DNA from: Botryococcus braunii
Lineage: Eukaryota; Chlorophyta; Trebouxiophyceae
NCBI GenBank assembly: GCA_002005505.1
Contig: KV908483.1
Location: 110,001 to 174,000 of the forward strand
Reading direction: 5' to 3'
Length of the DNA stretch: 64,000 nucleotides
The first letter of the stretch is position 1; every line of letters begins with the position of its first letter. The notes below the pieces were generated by a model. The model saw only the letters and a list, made by a program, of their open reading frames with translations, did not search any database and had not been told where the DNA came from. The position numbers and the translations under genes are program-made. This document shows positions 30,555 through 41,045 of this stretch, piece by piece.

Positions 30555-33011
30555 CTAAGCGCGTCTAGCGCGCTTCCGCTGCTTCTCAGCATTTTTACCA
30601 CGTCCTTTACGTTTCTTGTCCACCTTTTCTTTTTGTTCCGGCCTGTGCTCCGTGGTTAAATCCCAGTACCGCTGTAACGCCTCCCTGGCGTGTTCTAAGT
30701 TATCCTCTGGCTCCCAAGTATTATGAATATCCTGATACCCGGTCCACTTTACAAGATATTCTCGCGCAGTTTTTCGACCTCGTAACTTTCGTTCCCTATG
30801 AGCTAGCACAGCCTCGACCTCATACTCCTCTTCTCCATCAATAATCTCAGGTAGAGGAGGAGGTTGTACCGTCCCACCTTCCTTATAAGGCTTAAGCATA
30901 GAAACATGGAAGACATCATGAACCCTCAGAGTTTTTGGAAGCCTAATTCTGAAAGCTACCGATGATACCTCCTGGACGATGGGAAAAGGCCCAATAAACC
31001 GAGGTAAGAGTTTTCTTGTCCGAGTATGCTTGAATTTCAGATTCTTTGTTGAGAGGAGGACAGGTTGGCCTATTTTTAAAATAGGAGCATCTTTTCTCCT
31101 CGCGTCCCCATATGCCTTCATGCGGTCCTGCGCAGCTTTGAGACATGTCCGCGCTCTTTCTAGATCCCATCTCATCCTTCGTACAAACTCTGCTGCTGCT
31201 GGTACATACTCACGTACAGAAGATGTCACACCTTCATAGACTTCCTGGAAGGGAATCGTGGGATCCTGACCGAACGTCAATCTAAAGGGAGTAGTGTTGA
31301 TTGATTGCTGAAAAGTGTTGTTGTAAGAAAATTCAGCTTCACACAAATGTTTATCCCAGTCGTTGTGTCTTCCAGTGACGTAATGACGCAAATAATCCTC
31401 CAAGATCCTATTAATTCGTTCCGTTTGACCGTCGGTCTGCGGATGAAACGCTGTAGATAGCGCAGAGCGACAACCGGTCAACCGAAAGAGCTCTTGACAG
31501 AAGCGACCCACCCACCTAGGATCTCTGTCTGATACAATGTGAGTGGGAAACCCATGCAAGGTGAAAACCCGGGTCCGTAACAGTTGAGCTATCACTTCTG
31601 CACTTGCGTCAGTGGTCGTCGGAGCGAAGTGCGCATACTTTGACAACCTATCAACAGCAACCCAGATAGCGTCATATCCTTCCTTAGTTCTTGGCAGTCC
31701 AGTGATTAGGTCCATAGACATTGATTGCCACTTTCTGTCAGGTATTTCTAGAGGGTGTAGTAACCCTACAGGTAAGTGTGCTGGGGCTTTGACACGCTGA
31801 CACGAGTCACATTGGGCCACAAAGTCAGCCACATCTGAGGCCATCCCTGGCCACCACCAGGAACGTTGAACTAATTCGAGGGTCCTGTCCCTGCCTGGAT
31901 GACCAACTATAGGTGGTCCATGCAAATTTTCCAGGATTTCTCTACGAAGGTTACGTTCGACACCGTCAGAACTCATATGGTGGGAGGGAACGTAAATGCG
32001 CGCACCGCGCTTCCACAAGCCACTATGGAAGCTTAACTTGCGGCGATTTTGTTTACGATGGAGCCAATCATCTATCTCATATGCCTCACTTAAAACCCTT
32101 CCCCATCCCCTCAACCCGTCCATCGGCGTGGGTAGGGTGGTGGAGTCTGCAGCCTCCCCAACCCCCATCGCTCCTACTCCGACAGGGGGAGAGTGCTCCC
32201 CCAGGGGCCCTGCCCTAGCCTGAACCGACGCCTGAACCCCAGCCTGGGCCCGAGCTAGGGCTCGGACGTGGGCCCCGGCTAAGTGAGGACTCCTAGACAA
32301 TGGGTCAGCAGGGTTAGTGGATCCCGGCGCATATTCCCATTGGATGTCGAATAACTGTAGAAACTCCGCCCAGCGCGCCCGTCTGGGTGAGAGTAGGGTT
32401 TGGGTTTGCAAAAAACTATTCGCGCGATGGTCCGTAACAACTGTGAAAGTTTGCCCTAATAAGTAACACCTCCACTCCTTGAGGGCATACAACACACCTG
32501 CAAGCTCTTTCTCAGTTGTGGAATAATTGCGTTCGGCATTACTAAGCTTTTTACTGATGTATGCTACAGGTCTACCTTCTTGCAATAGTACTGCACCCAC
32601 CCCATAGTCACTGGCATCTGAGATCACTTTGAAAGGCTTGCTACTGTCTGGGAGTGCTAGTACAGGAGCATTGGACAAAGTTTCTTTTAAACTTTGAAAC
32701 GCGTGCTCTTCAGCTTCTCCCCACGTCCAAGGAACTTTGCCAGTGAGCCGGGTTAAGGGGGCCGCGAGCGTACTGTAACCCGGGACGAACTTGCGGAAGT
32801 AGTTGGCTAGTCCCAAGAATTGTCGTACGTGCGTGCTCCCCGTGGGTGTTGGCCACTCCACAATAGTCCGAACTTTGGCAGGGTCAACTTTGATGCCGTC
32901 GCGCCCCACGACATGTCCCAAATACCGCAACTCGTAAGCAAAAAACTCACACTTGGATAATTTTGCATAAAGTTTTTCCTCTCTCAGCCGAGTAAGGATG
33001 CGAGTTAACAC
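30555..33011 (-). pseudogene. Gyp2 pol: RT C-terminus, RNase H, integrase, chromodomain
   Basis: Open frame of 818 codons on the minus strand. The first codons lie inside the inverted duplication, so the start is artificial. Seen in order: the RT thumb (LTRILTRLREEKLYAKLSKC, GLANYFRKFVPGY), RNase H ([14 protein letters not shown]), integrase zinc region ([20 protein letters not shown]), core motifs ([34 protein letters not shown]) and a C-terminal chromodomain (EYLVKWTGYQDIHNTWEP, about residues 730-785). The frame is clean, but RT is separated from its catalytic palm by the rearrangement at 33007-33132. Confidence 0.9.
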
Positions 33012-33132
33012 CCACGGGGAGCACGCACGTACGACAATTCTTGGGACTAGCCAACTACTTCCGCAAGTTTGTCCCGGGTTACAGTACGCTCGCGGCCCCC
33101 TTAACCCGGCTCACTGGCAAAGTTCCTTGGAC
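33007..33132. repeat. 126-bp inverted duplication inside Gyp2 RT
   Basis: 33007-33132 is the reverse complement of 32725-32850 with one mismatch by eye. It sits between the codons for [11 protein letters not shown] and LTRILTRL and replaces a few codons there. It introduces a frame break, so RT palm and thumb are no longer one protein. It looks like a template-switch product. Confidence 0.88.
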
Positions 33133-34799
33133 TTGCTGTATACCAACAAATCATCTAGGTAAACCACAACAAAACCCTCTCGAATAAAATCATGAAACAC
33201 ACTGTTCATCAGTCTCTGAAACGTGGAGGGAGCATTCGTGAGACCAAAAGGAAGCACCAAAAATTCAAATGAACCTAAGGGTGTTCTAAAGGCGGTTTTG
33301 GGAACATCGGATTCATGTAATCGCACTTGATGGTAACCTGACAAGAGATCAAAAGAGGTAAAGAACTTTGAACCCTGCAGCTTGTCCAGAAGATCGTCTA
33401 TCCGTGGCAACGGATATTTGTCCTTCCTTGTTAAGTTATTAACTGCCCTGTAATCTATAACCATTCGGAATGTTCCGTCTTTCTTTCTCACAAACAATAT
33501 GGGGCTACCATATGGTGATGCACTCGGCCTGATGAAACCCTGTGCTAGTAATTCCTCAACCTGCCTCCGACACTCCGCCACTTCTGGTTCAGCCAACCTA
33601 TAAGTGGGGCGACAGGGCGGCGTATGGCCGGGTGTCATAGGTATAGTGTGCAAGATGCCCCTGTCTGGAGGTAAATCTGGCAATTTCTCTGGAAAAACAT
33701 CCAAAAACTCTAACAACAATTGCTTCAAGTCTTGTGGCTTGTCAGTCATACCCTCAATAACACGCCGGGAGTTTTCGTTTAAATCTAGGCCGGTGGCTCC
33801 GCTGTCTTCGTCCCAAGGATTATCCCCCTCTGTAGTTGCCACTGCAACCCTATGGAGATAGTGTGTTGCACAAACTGAGTCCTGTCCACTCCTTGCCTCT
33901 CGCACAACCCCCCAAAACCCTGGACAACCCTTTCGCATAGCCCGCCTAGCTTGACCTTCACTTATAACATTCACTTTTTGCGCCGGTAAGGTACCTCTTT
34001 CACTAGGGGGCAGCGGGTTGAGGAGTGTAATGTAGTGTGAGGAATGAGGCGGTTTAAGATGAACTGCGCCATGATTGTAGTCAATTAAAGCTTTTCTTTC
34101 TTTCAGAAAATCCTCCCCAAGGATTAAGTCCACCCCATCCAACAGAGTTTCGCAGACAATGAAATCCCTCTGTTCCACATATGTTTGAGATAAGTGCACC
34201 CTGAGCTTAGCTGTCCCCGCCGAGCGCATGGTCTGTCCATCTGCCAGCTGGACATCCACACACTTCTTTGACAGCCTCACTCCGAGAGTAGCTAGGAAGT
34301 CTTGTCTGACGAACGAGTGCGTCGCCCCGGTATCAACTAAAGCGACGCCCTTCACACCAGTACAGTTAACATGAAAAAGCATTGCTAAATGCCTATTTGA
34401 AAAAGCTTGAGCAAAAGATACGCTAAATTTGGGTCCGGCATGGTAAACTACATAGGAGTAGGGGACATCAGGTCCCTTGGTACCTTGCAGGATAACTCTC
34501 ATGCCTTTTAGCCATGGGTACACTGCCTTGGATTTCGCCACTTTACTACCCATTAGAAAACAAGCACTTAAATGTTTATTTGCTTGTTGCTCACGAGCGA
34601 AAGTGGATAAGGTGTCCTCCGCTTTACCTATAGGTACTGCAACAAATGTCGGTTTAGACGTTCCATCGGGTAGGGTATTGTCAAAGGGGCCTCTAGAAAA
34701 AGAACAATGCAAAAACTCAGAACAACGTTGCTCGATAGAAGAATGAAAAGATTCCCAAGGAACAAAAGTGTGGAGGTTTCCTTCTCTAACTCCACTCAT
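33111..34799 (-). pseudogene. Gyp2 pol: pre-protease, protease, RT palm
   Basis: Minus-strand frame of 562 codons from the ATG at 34799. A pre-protease region of about 150 residues resembles the start of Gyp1 pol. The protease site is VDTGATHSF at about residue 155, with LILGEDFL further on. RT follows with [26 protein letters not shown] and the catalytic YLDDLL close to its end. The last codons run into the inverted duplication. There is no gag between the primer-binding site and this ATG. Confidence 0.88.
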
Positions 34800-34816
34800 G
34801 GCCTACCGCGTCCCCT

Positions 34817-34834
34817 TGCCTGTCGCCGATACCA
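34817..34834 (-). promoter_or_regulatory. Gyp2 primer-binding site
   Basis: On the minus strand TGGTATCGGCGACAGG starts two bases inside the 5' LTR edge. The first 12 bases equal the Gyp1 site. Confidence 0.75.
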
Positions 34835-34835
34835 G

Positions 34836-35134
34836 TGATACAGTAGAAACGGCCAAAGGATGCGAAAACAATGGTTACAAGTTGTTTGGGCTCCACCTCA
34901 GTACCCGTCCAGTCCGGCCCGGTCCTTCCTCTGCCAAAGCCTTATTCTATCCTGTTCTAAGTGTGTCCCTGTCTCCATCGCCAATGCGCCTTGTCAAGTA
35001 AGGGGTCACTCCCTTGGCGCGTGAAGTAGCCACTTCTTGGCGTGGAGGAACATAACTCACGAAGGGACCTTTATGGAGGTCCAAATCCTCGTGGTCCGGT
35101 CATTTTCCTATAACACGCGACTATTCCTGTTACA
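34836..35134 (-). repeat. Gyp2 5' LTR
   Basis: 299 bp, no difference from 29667-29965 seen by eye, which points to a recent insertion. Confidence 0.93.
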
Positions 35135-35139
35135 TTCAG

Positions 35140-38100
35140 TGTGTTCCCTCAGCTACCACCAATATTTTATCAGTATCTGCTGCTCTGCGTGATGGAATCC
35201 GGTTCAGTACAGATAGACTTGGAGCATTCACTGCTGTCTCAGGACCGAGTGGTTGGCAGATGCCTGTGAAACCAGAGAATGGCCTGTATTATATCCACAA
35301 CTGTCTCCCAGTAGCACCTGTGACGGTTCCTTATTCAGTAACAGCTGCTCTGAAGAAGAAATGCTCCAAAGCTCAAAGCCATGACTGTGCCAAACGTTTC
35401 CTGTGGCACAGCAGATTGGGACACCCAGGAGATCCGTGGATGAAACGCCTGAGCAGTGAGCAACTGGTTACTGGCCTAGACACAGTATTGTCCCCGTGTG
35501 AAAAGTGTCCTAAGTATTGTGAAGCTTGCATTGAGGGGAAGCATGCACGTCCCCCGTTTGGTGAAAGTTCTAGACCTGCTGAGAAACCCCTTGACAGAAT
35601 CCACATTGACACTGTGGGCCCCATAGCACCAGCAGCCATTACTGGGGAACGCTTTTGGGTAACTGTAACTGATGAGGCATCTGGGTGGAAGGCAGTGCTG
35701 CCAGTGAAGTCAAAGGATGTAATTGGAGCTGTTGTCAGAGACCTAATTTTGTACTGGCAAACTGAGAAGGAAACTACAGTGAAGTGCATCCGCAGTGACA
35801 GAGGCACAGAGTTCCTAAATGCCAAGTTCAAGGAATTTTGTGCATCCCAGGGCACTAAGCTGGAGACATCTGCCCCATATACCCCTCAGCAGAACGGAGT
35901 TGCGGAGAGAGCCAACAGGACCCTCAAGGAACGCACCAGAACCCTCCTCAATTTTGCTGCAGCTAGCCCTGTTATGTGGAAGGAAGCCCTGGAGACAGCA
36001 TGCACCCTCCTGAATATGGGACCCAGCACAGGCAGGCCCCTATCTCCCTGCGAAATGTTCATGGGATATAAACCAGACGTATCCTTGCTGCGCACACGGG
36101 GATGCCTAGTCTTTGTGCACGTTCCTGATCAGCAGAGGGGGGCATTTGCACCAAAGGCTGTGGCTGGGATGTTTACTGGTTACTCTCCCTTGTCAAAGGC
36201 ATACCGTGTCTATATGGGAGGGGGAATCTGGAGAGAGAGCAGAGATGTCCAATTTGTAGAACACATTCGAGGAGCTACTCGGGTGGGAAAGGCAGTTCTC
36301 CCTGACCAGCCTCAGCAGTTCTCATACCCTGAAGACTTACCAGGGCAAATGCACAGCAGCAACCCAGTGGTGTCATTACCACAGTGCAGCACGCAGAATC
36401 AGACTGTCAGCAGCCCATGCTCCAGCAGTAGACCTGACAGCTCCTTCCCAGTACCCTCTGACCAGGCTGCAACTGAGCCTGTTAGTCAGGGGAAGCCTTC
36501 CCAAGAGGAGGGCATTCTCAATGTGACTCCTGAATCGAGCACGGGAGAACAGCAGCCGGACTTGGATCAGTCCGGGGCTCTGGACGCTATTCAACGACTG
36601 GCGCGAGGAAGTTCGGACAGCGGGCATCACCAACAGATATTAGAGCGAGCACAGCAGTCACTGCGTAACACTCATCCGACAAAGACCATTCCACCTCCGG
36701 ACGGACTGTCGCGGGCTCAACGCTATGAGCAACGAACTGCGGCTCGAGATATCCTGCTGGCACAGGATAAGGGAGAGAGCTGTGAGCGAGAGGGGATGAC
36801 TGACGGTGACACAGAGTCACAGGGACCAGGGGAAGTGCAGGAATTGGGTCAGGACACCGAGAGACCTCCTTCACTTGTAAGAGATGAGAGGGGGGCAGTC
36901 TCTGATCAGACTGCAGATGGTCCAAGCGAGCTGAGCTGTATGGGTGGGACCTGCTCAGTGCCTGAGAGACATGTTAGAGATGGGACCTCAATCTGTGATG
37001 CCCAAGGACAATGTGGTGCCAGCCACGCAAGTGTGGGCCATGCTTGGGAGTGTGCTGCTGGGCCTGCGCCCCAGCGCTCATGTCTAGTAGGGAGCAGACA
37101 GAGAGAGAGAGAGACATGGGCACAGTCTCAAGACAGACCAAGAGCTCATGCAATGCAGAGTGGTTCAAATGCCTGTGAGAGTCCAGACGGGACTGCAAAC
37201 CGTCAGCCATGTGAGAGTGTGTCTGAGGAGGTGAATCGGAAGCCTGGACAGTGTGAGAATTCCCCCAATTACAAGAGCTTTCCGAGAGGTACATGTGTTT
37301 GGGAGGATGATGTGAGAGTGACTGGCAGCAAACTTGAGAGGGCAAGCTGTGAGTCTAAGAGAGAGAAAGATCAGAGGGGGGGATCTGGATCTTTGCCCAC
37401 AGTCCCCACGTGCAGTGCGGCGACATTCAGCGAAAGAGTAGTGGGTGACAGTGAGAGTAAGAGTAAGCAAGATCAGGGAAAGCACACTGGTGTGCGATTT
37501 GGGAAGATTAGTGTGCCTTCCAGTTTAAAGGAAGCTCAGCAGTCCCCACAGTGGGAATATTGGAAGGCTGCTATGCAGGAGGAGCAAAACTCCTTAGATG
37601 CTCATGAGGTGATGGAGTTTGTTCCAAGACCTCGTGGTCACAAAGTAATCCCAGTTCACTGGATTTTCTCAGTGAAAATGGATGCTCATGGTAATGTGCT
37701 TAGGTTCAAGGCTAGGCTGGTGGCTCAAGGGTGTAGGCAAATTCCAGGAGTGGATGTAATGGAGGTATTTGCTCCCACCAGCAGTTATGGGTCTAGAAGA
37801 GCTTTGCTGTCAGTGGCTGCACAGGAGGGTCTTGAAATTCACCAGGTGGATGTCAAGACTGCATTTTTAAATGGTGAATTAGAGGAGGAGGTCTATGTCA
37901 CACAACCTCCTGGGTTTGAGAATGGGGATGGGAACACTGTGTGTCGCTTGAAGAAGGCACCGTATGGCCTGAAGCAAGCTCCAAGGGCATGGCATAAGAC
38001 CCTGAATGAGAAGCTACTTACCATGGGGTATGAGGTGTGCAAGAGTGATGCTGGGGTCTATGTGAAATGTTCTGTGGATGGAGGGAAATCCTTTGTGCTG

Positions 38101-39090
38101 ATTTATGTTGATGATCTGCTGATAGTTTCCAAGGGCATGAGTGAGATTGAAAGAGTGAAAGGGTTGCTTAAGCAGGAGTTCACCATTCATGATCTAGGAG
38201 AGGTGAAAGATTTCTTGGGCTGCCAAGTGATGAGAGATAGAGAGAAAGGGTTGATTTCTTTGAGCTGCATCCCCAAGATTGATGCCCTAGTTGAGAAATT
38301 TGGGCTGGATCAGGAGTCTGTGGGGCCTGACACCCCTATGACTAAGGATTTTGTGGCCACACAGCAACCTATGTCTAAGGACAACAGTGCCAGCATTGGA
38401 GCTGGGAGTCCCTTACCACCAGGTCACAGATATTGTGAACTGGTTGGGTCACTGTTGTACATTGCCAACACCACAAGGCCTGATATTTCCCAGGCTGTGG
38501 GAGTGCTTTCCAGGTATAGGATTACTCCCACCACTGCTCACTGGAATGAAGCCATCAGAGTGTTGAAATATCTGATGGCTACCAGGGATCTTGTGTTAGT
38601 ACTTGGAGGGAAGGACACAGAGCTGGAGGGCTTTGTGGATGCAGATTATGGTGGTGATCAGGATCACAGGTTTTCCACTACTGGTTACGTAATTCGTGTG
38701 TTTGGAGGAGCAGTAGTTTGGGGAAGCAAAAAGCAGTCTGCAGTGGCCACATCCACTGTAGAGGCTGAGTTTATGGCGGCAAGTGCAGCTGTCAAAGAGG
38801 CCAATTGGATGAAGGGATTCCTGGAAGAAATTGGTATTTCTCCATGGAATGTGAAGATCCACTGTGATAATCAGGGATGCATCAATCATCTCAGAAATCC
38901 AGTGTTCTCTAAGCATACCAAGCACATTGCAATCAGCTTTCATTTTGCTCGGGAAGCTATTGCATTGGGGCAGGTTGATGTGAAATACGTTCCTTCTGCT
39001 AGGAATGTGGCAGATATATTTACCAAGCCTCTGACAAGGCAGGTATTTCAGAGTCATCGTGAGGCTCTGGGATTGACCAAGTTTTTGTGA
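35140..39090 (+). CDS. CopA5 gag-pol, second part (integrase, RT, RNase H)
   Basis: 1316 codons plus stop, in frame with 28374-29666 once Gyp2 and one target copy are removed; the whole polyprotein would be about 1747 residues. Integrase zinc region: WHSRLGHPG (about residue 521 of the whole) and CEKCPKYCEAC. Core: IDTVGP (about 588), RSDRGTEF, TPQQNGVAERANRT. Then a long low-complexity linker with cysteine-containing segments (QCGASHASVGHAWEC, CVWEDDVRV). RT has [12 protein letters not shown] and YVDDLLIV (about 1420). RNase H has FVDADYGGD (about 1596), STVEAEFMA and CDNQGCI. The stop follows LTKFL. Confidence 0.93.
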   Translation, partial: CVPSATTNILSVSAALRDGIRFSTDRLGAFTAVSGPSGWQMPVKPENGLYYIHNCLPVAPVTVPYSVTAALKKKCSKAQSHDCAKRFLWHSRLGHPGDPWMKRLSSEQLVTGLDTVLSPCEKCPKYCEACIEGKHARPPFGESSRPAEKPLDRIHIDTVGPIAPAAITGERFWVTVTDEASGWKAVLPVKSKDVIGAVVRDLILYWQTEKETTVKCIRSDRGTEFLNAKFKEFCASQGTKLETSAPYTPQQNGVAERANRTLKERTRTLLNFAAASPVMWKEALETACTLLNMGPSTGRPLSPCEMFMGYKPDVSLLRTRGCLVFVHVPDQQRGAFAPKAVAGMFTGYSPLSKAYRVYMGGGIWRESRDVQFVEHIRGATRVGKAVLPDQPQQFSYPEDLPGQMHSSNPVVSLPQCSTQNQTVSSPCSSSRPDSSFPVPSDQAATEPVSQGKPSQEEGILNVTPESSTGEQQPDLDQSGALDAIQRLARGSSDSGHHQQILERAQQSLRNTHPTKTIPPPDGLSRAQRYEQRTAARDILLAQDKGESCEREGMTDGDTESQGPGEVQELGQDTERPPSLVRDERGAVSDQTADGPSELSCMGGTCSVPERHVRDGTSICDAQGQCGASHASVGHAWECAAGPAPQRSCLVGSRQRERETWAQSQDRPRAHAMQSGSNACESPDGTANRQPCESVSEEVNRKPGQCENSPNYKSFPRGTCVWEDDVRVTGSKLERASCESKREKDQRGGSGSLPTVPTCSAATFSERVVGDSESKSKQDQGKHTGVRFGKISVPSSLKEAQQSPQWEYWKAAMQEEQNSLDAHEVMEFVPRPRGHKVIPVHWIFSVKMDAHGNVLRFKARLVAQGCRQIPGVDVMEVFAPTSSYGSRRALLSVAAQEGLEIHQVDVKTAFLNGELEEEVYVTQPPGFENGDGNTVCRLKKAPYGLKQAPRAWHKTLNEKLLTMGYEVCKSDAGVYVKCSVDGGKSFVLIYVDDLLIVSKGMSEIERVKGLLKQEFTIHDLGEVKDFLGCQVMRDREKGLISLSCIPKIDALVEKFGLDQESVGPDTPMTKDFVATQQPMSKDNSASIGAGSPLPPGHRYCELVGSLLYIANTTRPDISQAVGVLSRYRITPTTAHWNEAIRVLKYLMATRDLVLVLGGKDTELEGFVDADYGGDQDHRFSTTGYVIRVFGGAVVWGSKKQSAVATSTVEAEFMAASAAVKEANWMKGFLEEIGISPWNVKIHCDNQGCINHLRNPVFSKHTKHIAISFHFAREAIALGQVDVKYVPSARNVADIFTKPLTRQVFQSHREALGLTKFL

Positions 39091-39108
39091 GGAAAAGGCA
39101 AGGGGAAG

Positions 39109-39814
39109 TGTTATAATAGTGACAGAACATTTTGGTGCCTTTCCCTCAGAAGAGTAATAGTGGCCAGATCAGCTTCAATGAATAATCGGTGGCAGAACCT
39201 GGGAGTTTTGCCAGAACTCATCTAGACCAGTTATACGTTGATTAGGAAGGATGAGGTAATCAGACACGGTTTGCTAGAAAGGATTTATGACACCGGCGTG
39301 CAAGGACGAGGCACTTGATTGGGACATTAAAGGCACTTCGGGTGCTTATCTCTTGACTGTTGCCTATCAAGTCCTCATTCACATTCGGTCACTGCTTGTT
39401 CTCCTACACACAACAAGAGTACCGACGAGCTAATCACCCTTCGTGCCCGGGTCATACAGGTAACCTGACGTTACAAGCCTGAAGCCTCATTGACAATGGG
39501 TTAGGAAAGGTCTAGGTAATATTATTAAGTTGGTGCTAATGTTTTCCTCATTGATACACTGATAATGCAGACAATCGGTAGTTACGTAGATTACGTAGTT
39601 TGAATTACGGAGCGATGAGAGAAAGCTAGTAGCATTGTAATGACTTGATTGGGACATTAAAGGCACTTCGGGTGCTTATCTCTTGACTGTTGCCTATCAA
39701 GTCCTCATTCACATTCGGTCACTGCTTGTTCTCCTACACACAACAAGAGTACCGACGAGCTAATCACCCTTCGTGCCCGGGTCATACAGGGAACGCTGAA
39801 CTCAGAAGTTTACA
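39109..39814 (+). repeat. CopA5 3' LTR
   Basis: 706 bp, identical by eye to the 5' LTR, preceded by the purine tract AGGCAAGGGGAAG ending at 39108. Confidence 0.94.
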
Positions 39815-40050
39815 CCTAGACACACATCTCTCCCCTTGTGAAAATGCCCCAAGTACTGTGAAGCCTGTATTGAGGGGAAGCATGCCCGCCCACCCTTTGG
39901 GGAAAGTTCCAGACCTGCAGTGAACCCTCTTGACAGAATTCACATTGACACTGTGGGTCCCATATCTCCAGCTGCAATCACTGGAGAACGGTTTTGGGTG
40001 ACAGTAGTTGATGAAGCATCAGGATGGAAAGCAGCCTTGCCAGTTAAATC
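39815..40050 (+). pseudogene. CopA4 integrase fragment between CopA5 and CopA6
   Basis: 236 bp continuing CopA4 after CopA5: the second zinc-binding pair of integrase (CENC...C), CIEGKHARPPFGESSRP and the first catalytic aspartate (HIDTVGPISPAA), up to PVKS. A one-base deletion near 39845 shifts the frame. It ends at the CopA6 target AAATC. Confidence 0.88.
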
Positions 40051-40452
40051 TGTTATAATAGTGAAAGAACAGATTAGTGACTTTCCCTCAGAAGAGTAAT
40101 AGTGGCCAGGCTTCCCTTAAAGCAATCAATGTGAACAATCTTAGAGGTAGAGTAATGGATGGCAGAACTCTAGAGTTCTGCCATAATTGATCTGGACTGA
40201 TTCCATTTTAGAAAGAGAGAGTAATGCAATTTGACGCGTTCTTGCGAGAAAGGATATAGGCAGCAGGCATGAAGGGCTCGGCACTTGTTTGGGACTGAAA
40301 GAGCACTCCGGGTGCTTATCTCTGATCAGTTGCCTCAAGTGTCAACACACAGTCGGGCTCTGCTTGCTCTCCTACACACAGCAAGAGACCCGACCGAGCT
40401 TAACACCCTTCGTGCCGGGACATACAGGGAACATTACGCCCAGAATTGTACA
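40051..40452 (+). repeat. CopA6 5' LTR (single-module form)
   Basis: 402 bp. It contains a perfect palindrome at 40161-40182 (arms GGCAGAAC and GTTCTGCC around a TCTAGA core) and one module ending GGACATACAG joined to GGAACATT. Confidence 0.93.
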
Positions 40453-40468
40453 GGTTATGGGCCCACCA
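40453..40468 (+). promoter_or_regulatory. CopA6 half-tRNA-iMet primer-binding site
   Basis: GGTTATGGGCCCACCA directly after the LTR. Confidence 0.85.
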
Positions 40469-40509
40469 ACTCTTGAGCTGGGCAACTGAAAGTATGTTCC
40501 GAGCCTACG

Positions 40510-41034
40510 ATGGGACAAACGAAGCAGAGCGGGAGGATGTCGACCGGCAGTAAAAGACCTTTTATTCCCCCAACTCCTTCACCACCTACATATGATAGCC
40601 TGAGGAGAGCTGGAGGAGATACGGGACCGAGAACACCAGAAGAACGAGCATTTCTAGTGAAGGATTTTGTCAGCCGAGCGTACGGACTGGGCAAAGTCGA
40701 ACAGCCTCTGTGGTTCAGACGACGATTCTCTGTTTACCCAGCCTACAAAGTAACTGCGTGGGAGTGTTCATTCATCAACGCGGACCCAGGCTTCGTCACG
40801 CGAGCATTATTTGAACGACACCTACAACAGCTCGGAGGACCCAGCAAACCCGAGTATTGGGAAGAAAGGGCAGCCTACACAGCAGTGGAGTGTGCTCTCG
40901 CCACTCTTGACGAGGACTTCCTACTTTCCTTTCTGGGCAGCAGAAAAGGATTCAGCCCAGAGGAGTGGTGCACGGACACAGACAATGGAGACGAGGACGG
41001 GGACTCGCAGCGGTCAGAACCTAACGCAGACTGA
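40510..41034 (+). CDS. CopA6 ORF1, 174-aa protein of unknown function
   Basis: Intact 174-codon ORF, closest to that of CopA4: MGQTKQSGRMSTG start, a proline-rich stretch (PPTPSPPTYDSLRRAGG), GPRTPEERAFLVKDFV, YPAYKVTAWECSFIN, FVTRALFERHLQQLGG, and an acidic tail (DNGDEDGDS). The stop is 11 nt before the gag ATG, in a different frame. No known domain is visible. Confidence 0.83.
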   Translation: MGQTKQSGRMSTGSKRPFIPPTPSPPTYDSLRRAGGDTGPRTPEERAFLVKDFVSRAYGLGKVEQPLWFRRRFSVYPAYKVTAWECSFINADPGFVTRALFERHLQQLGGPSKPEYWEERAAYTAVECALATLDEDFLLSFLGSRKGFSPEEWCTDTDNGDEDGDSQRSEPNAD

Positions 41035-41045
41035 GTAACATCAGC

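Larger units (their letters stand above)
29667..35134 (-). mobile_element. Gyp2, gag-less Ty3/Gypsy element, antisense in CopA5
   Basis: 5468-bp gypsy element on the minus strand, with 299-bp LTRs (29667-29965, 34836-35134) identical by eye, and exact target duplication TTCAG (29662-29666 and 35135-35139). Internal order on the minus strand: primer-binding site, then a pol start only 36 bp from the LTR, protease, RT, RNase H, integrase, chromodomain, 3' UTR, polypurine tract. No gag is present. RT is broken by an inverted duplication. Confidence 0.94.
27064..39814 (+). mobile_element. CopA5, young Copia element, intact except for Gyp2
   Basis: Complete Copia element with 706-bp LTRs (27064-27769, 39109-39814) that I could not tell apart by eye, and exact target duplication CCTAG (27059-27063 and 39815-39819). 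ORF1 is intact, and gag-pol has no stop or frameshift other than the Gyp2 insertion (29667-35134). This is the best candidate for a recently active copy in the window. Confidence 0.95.
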
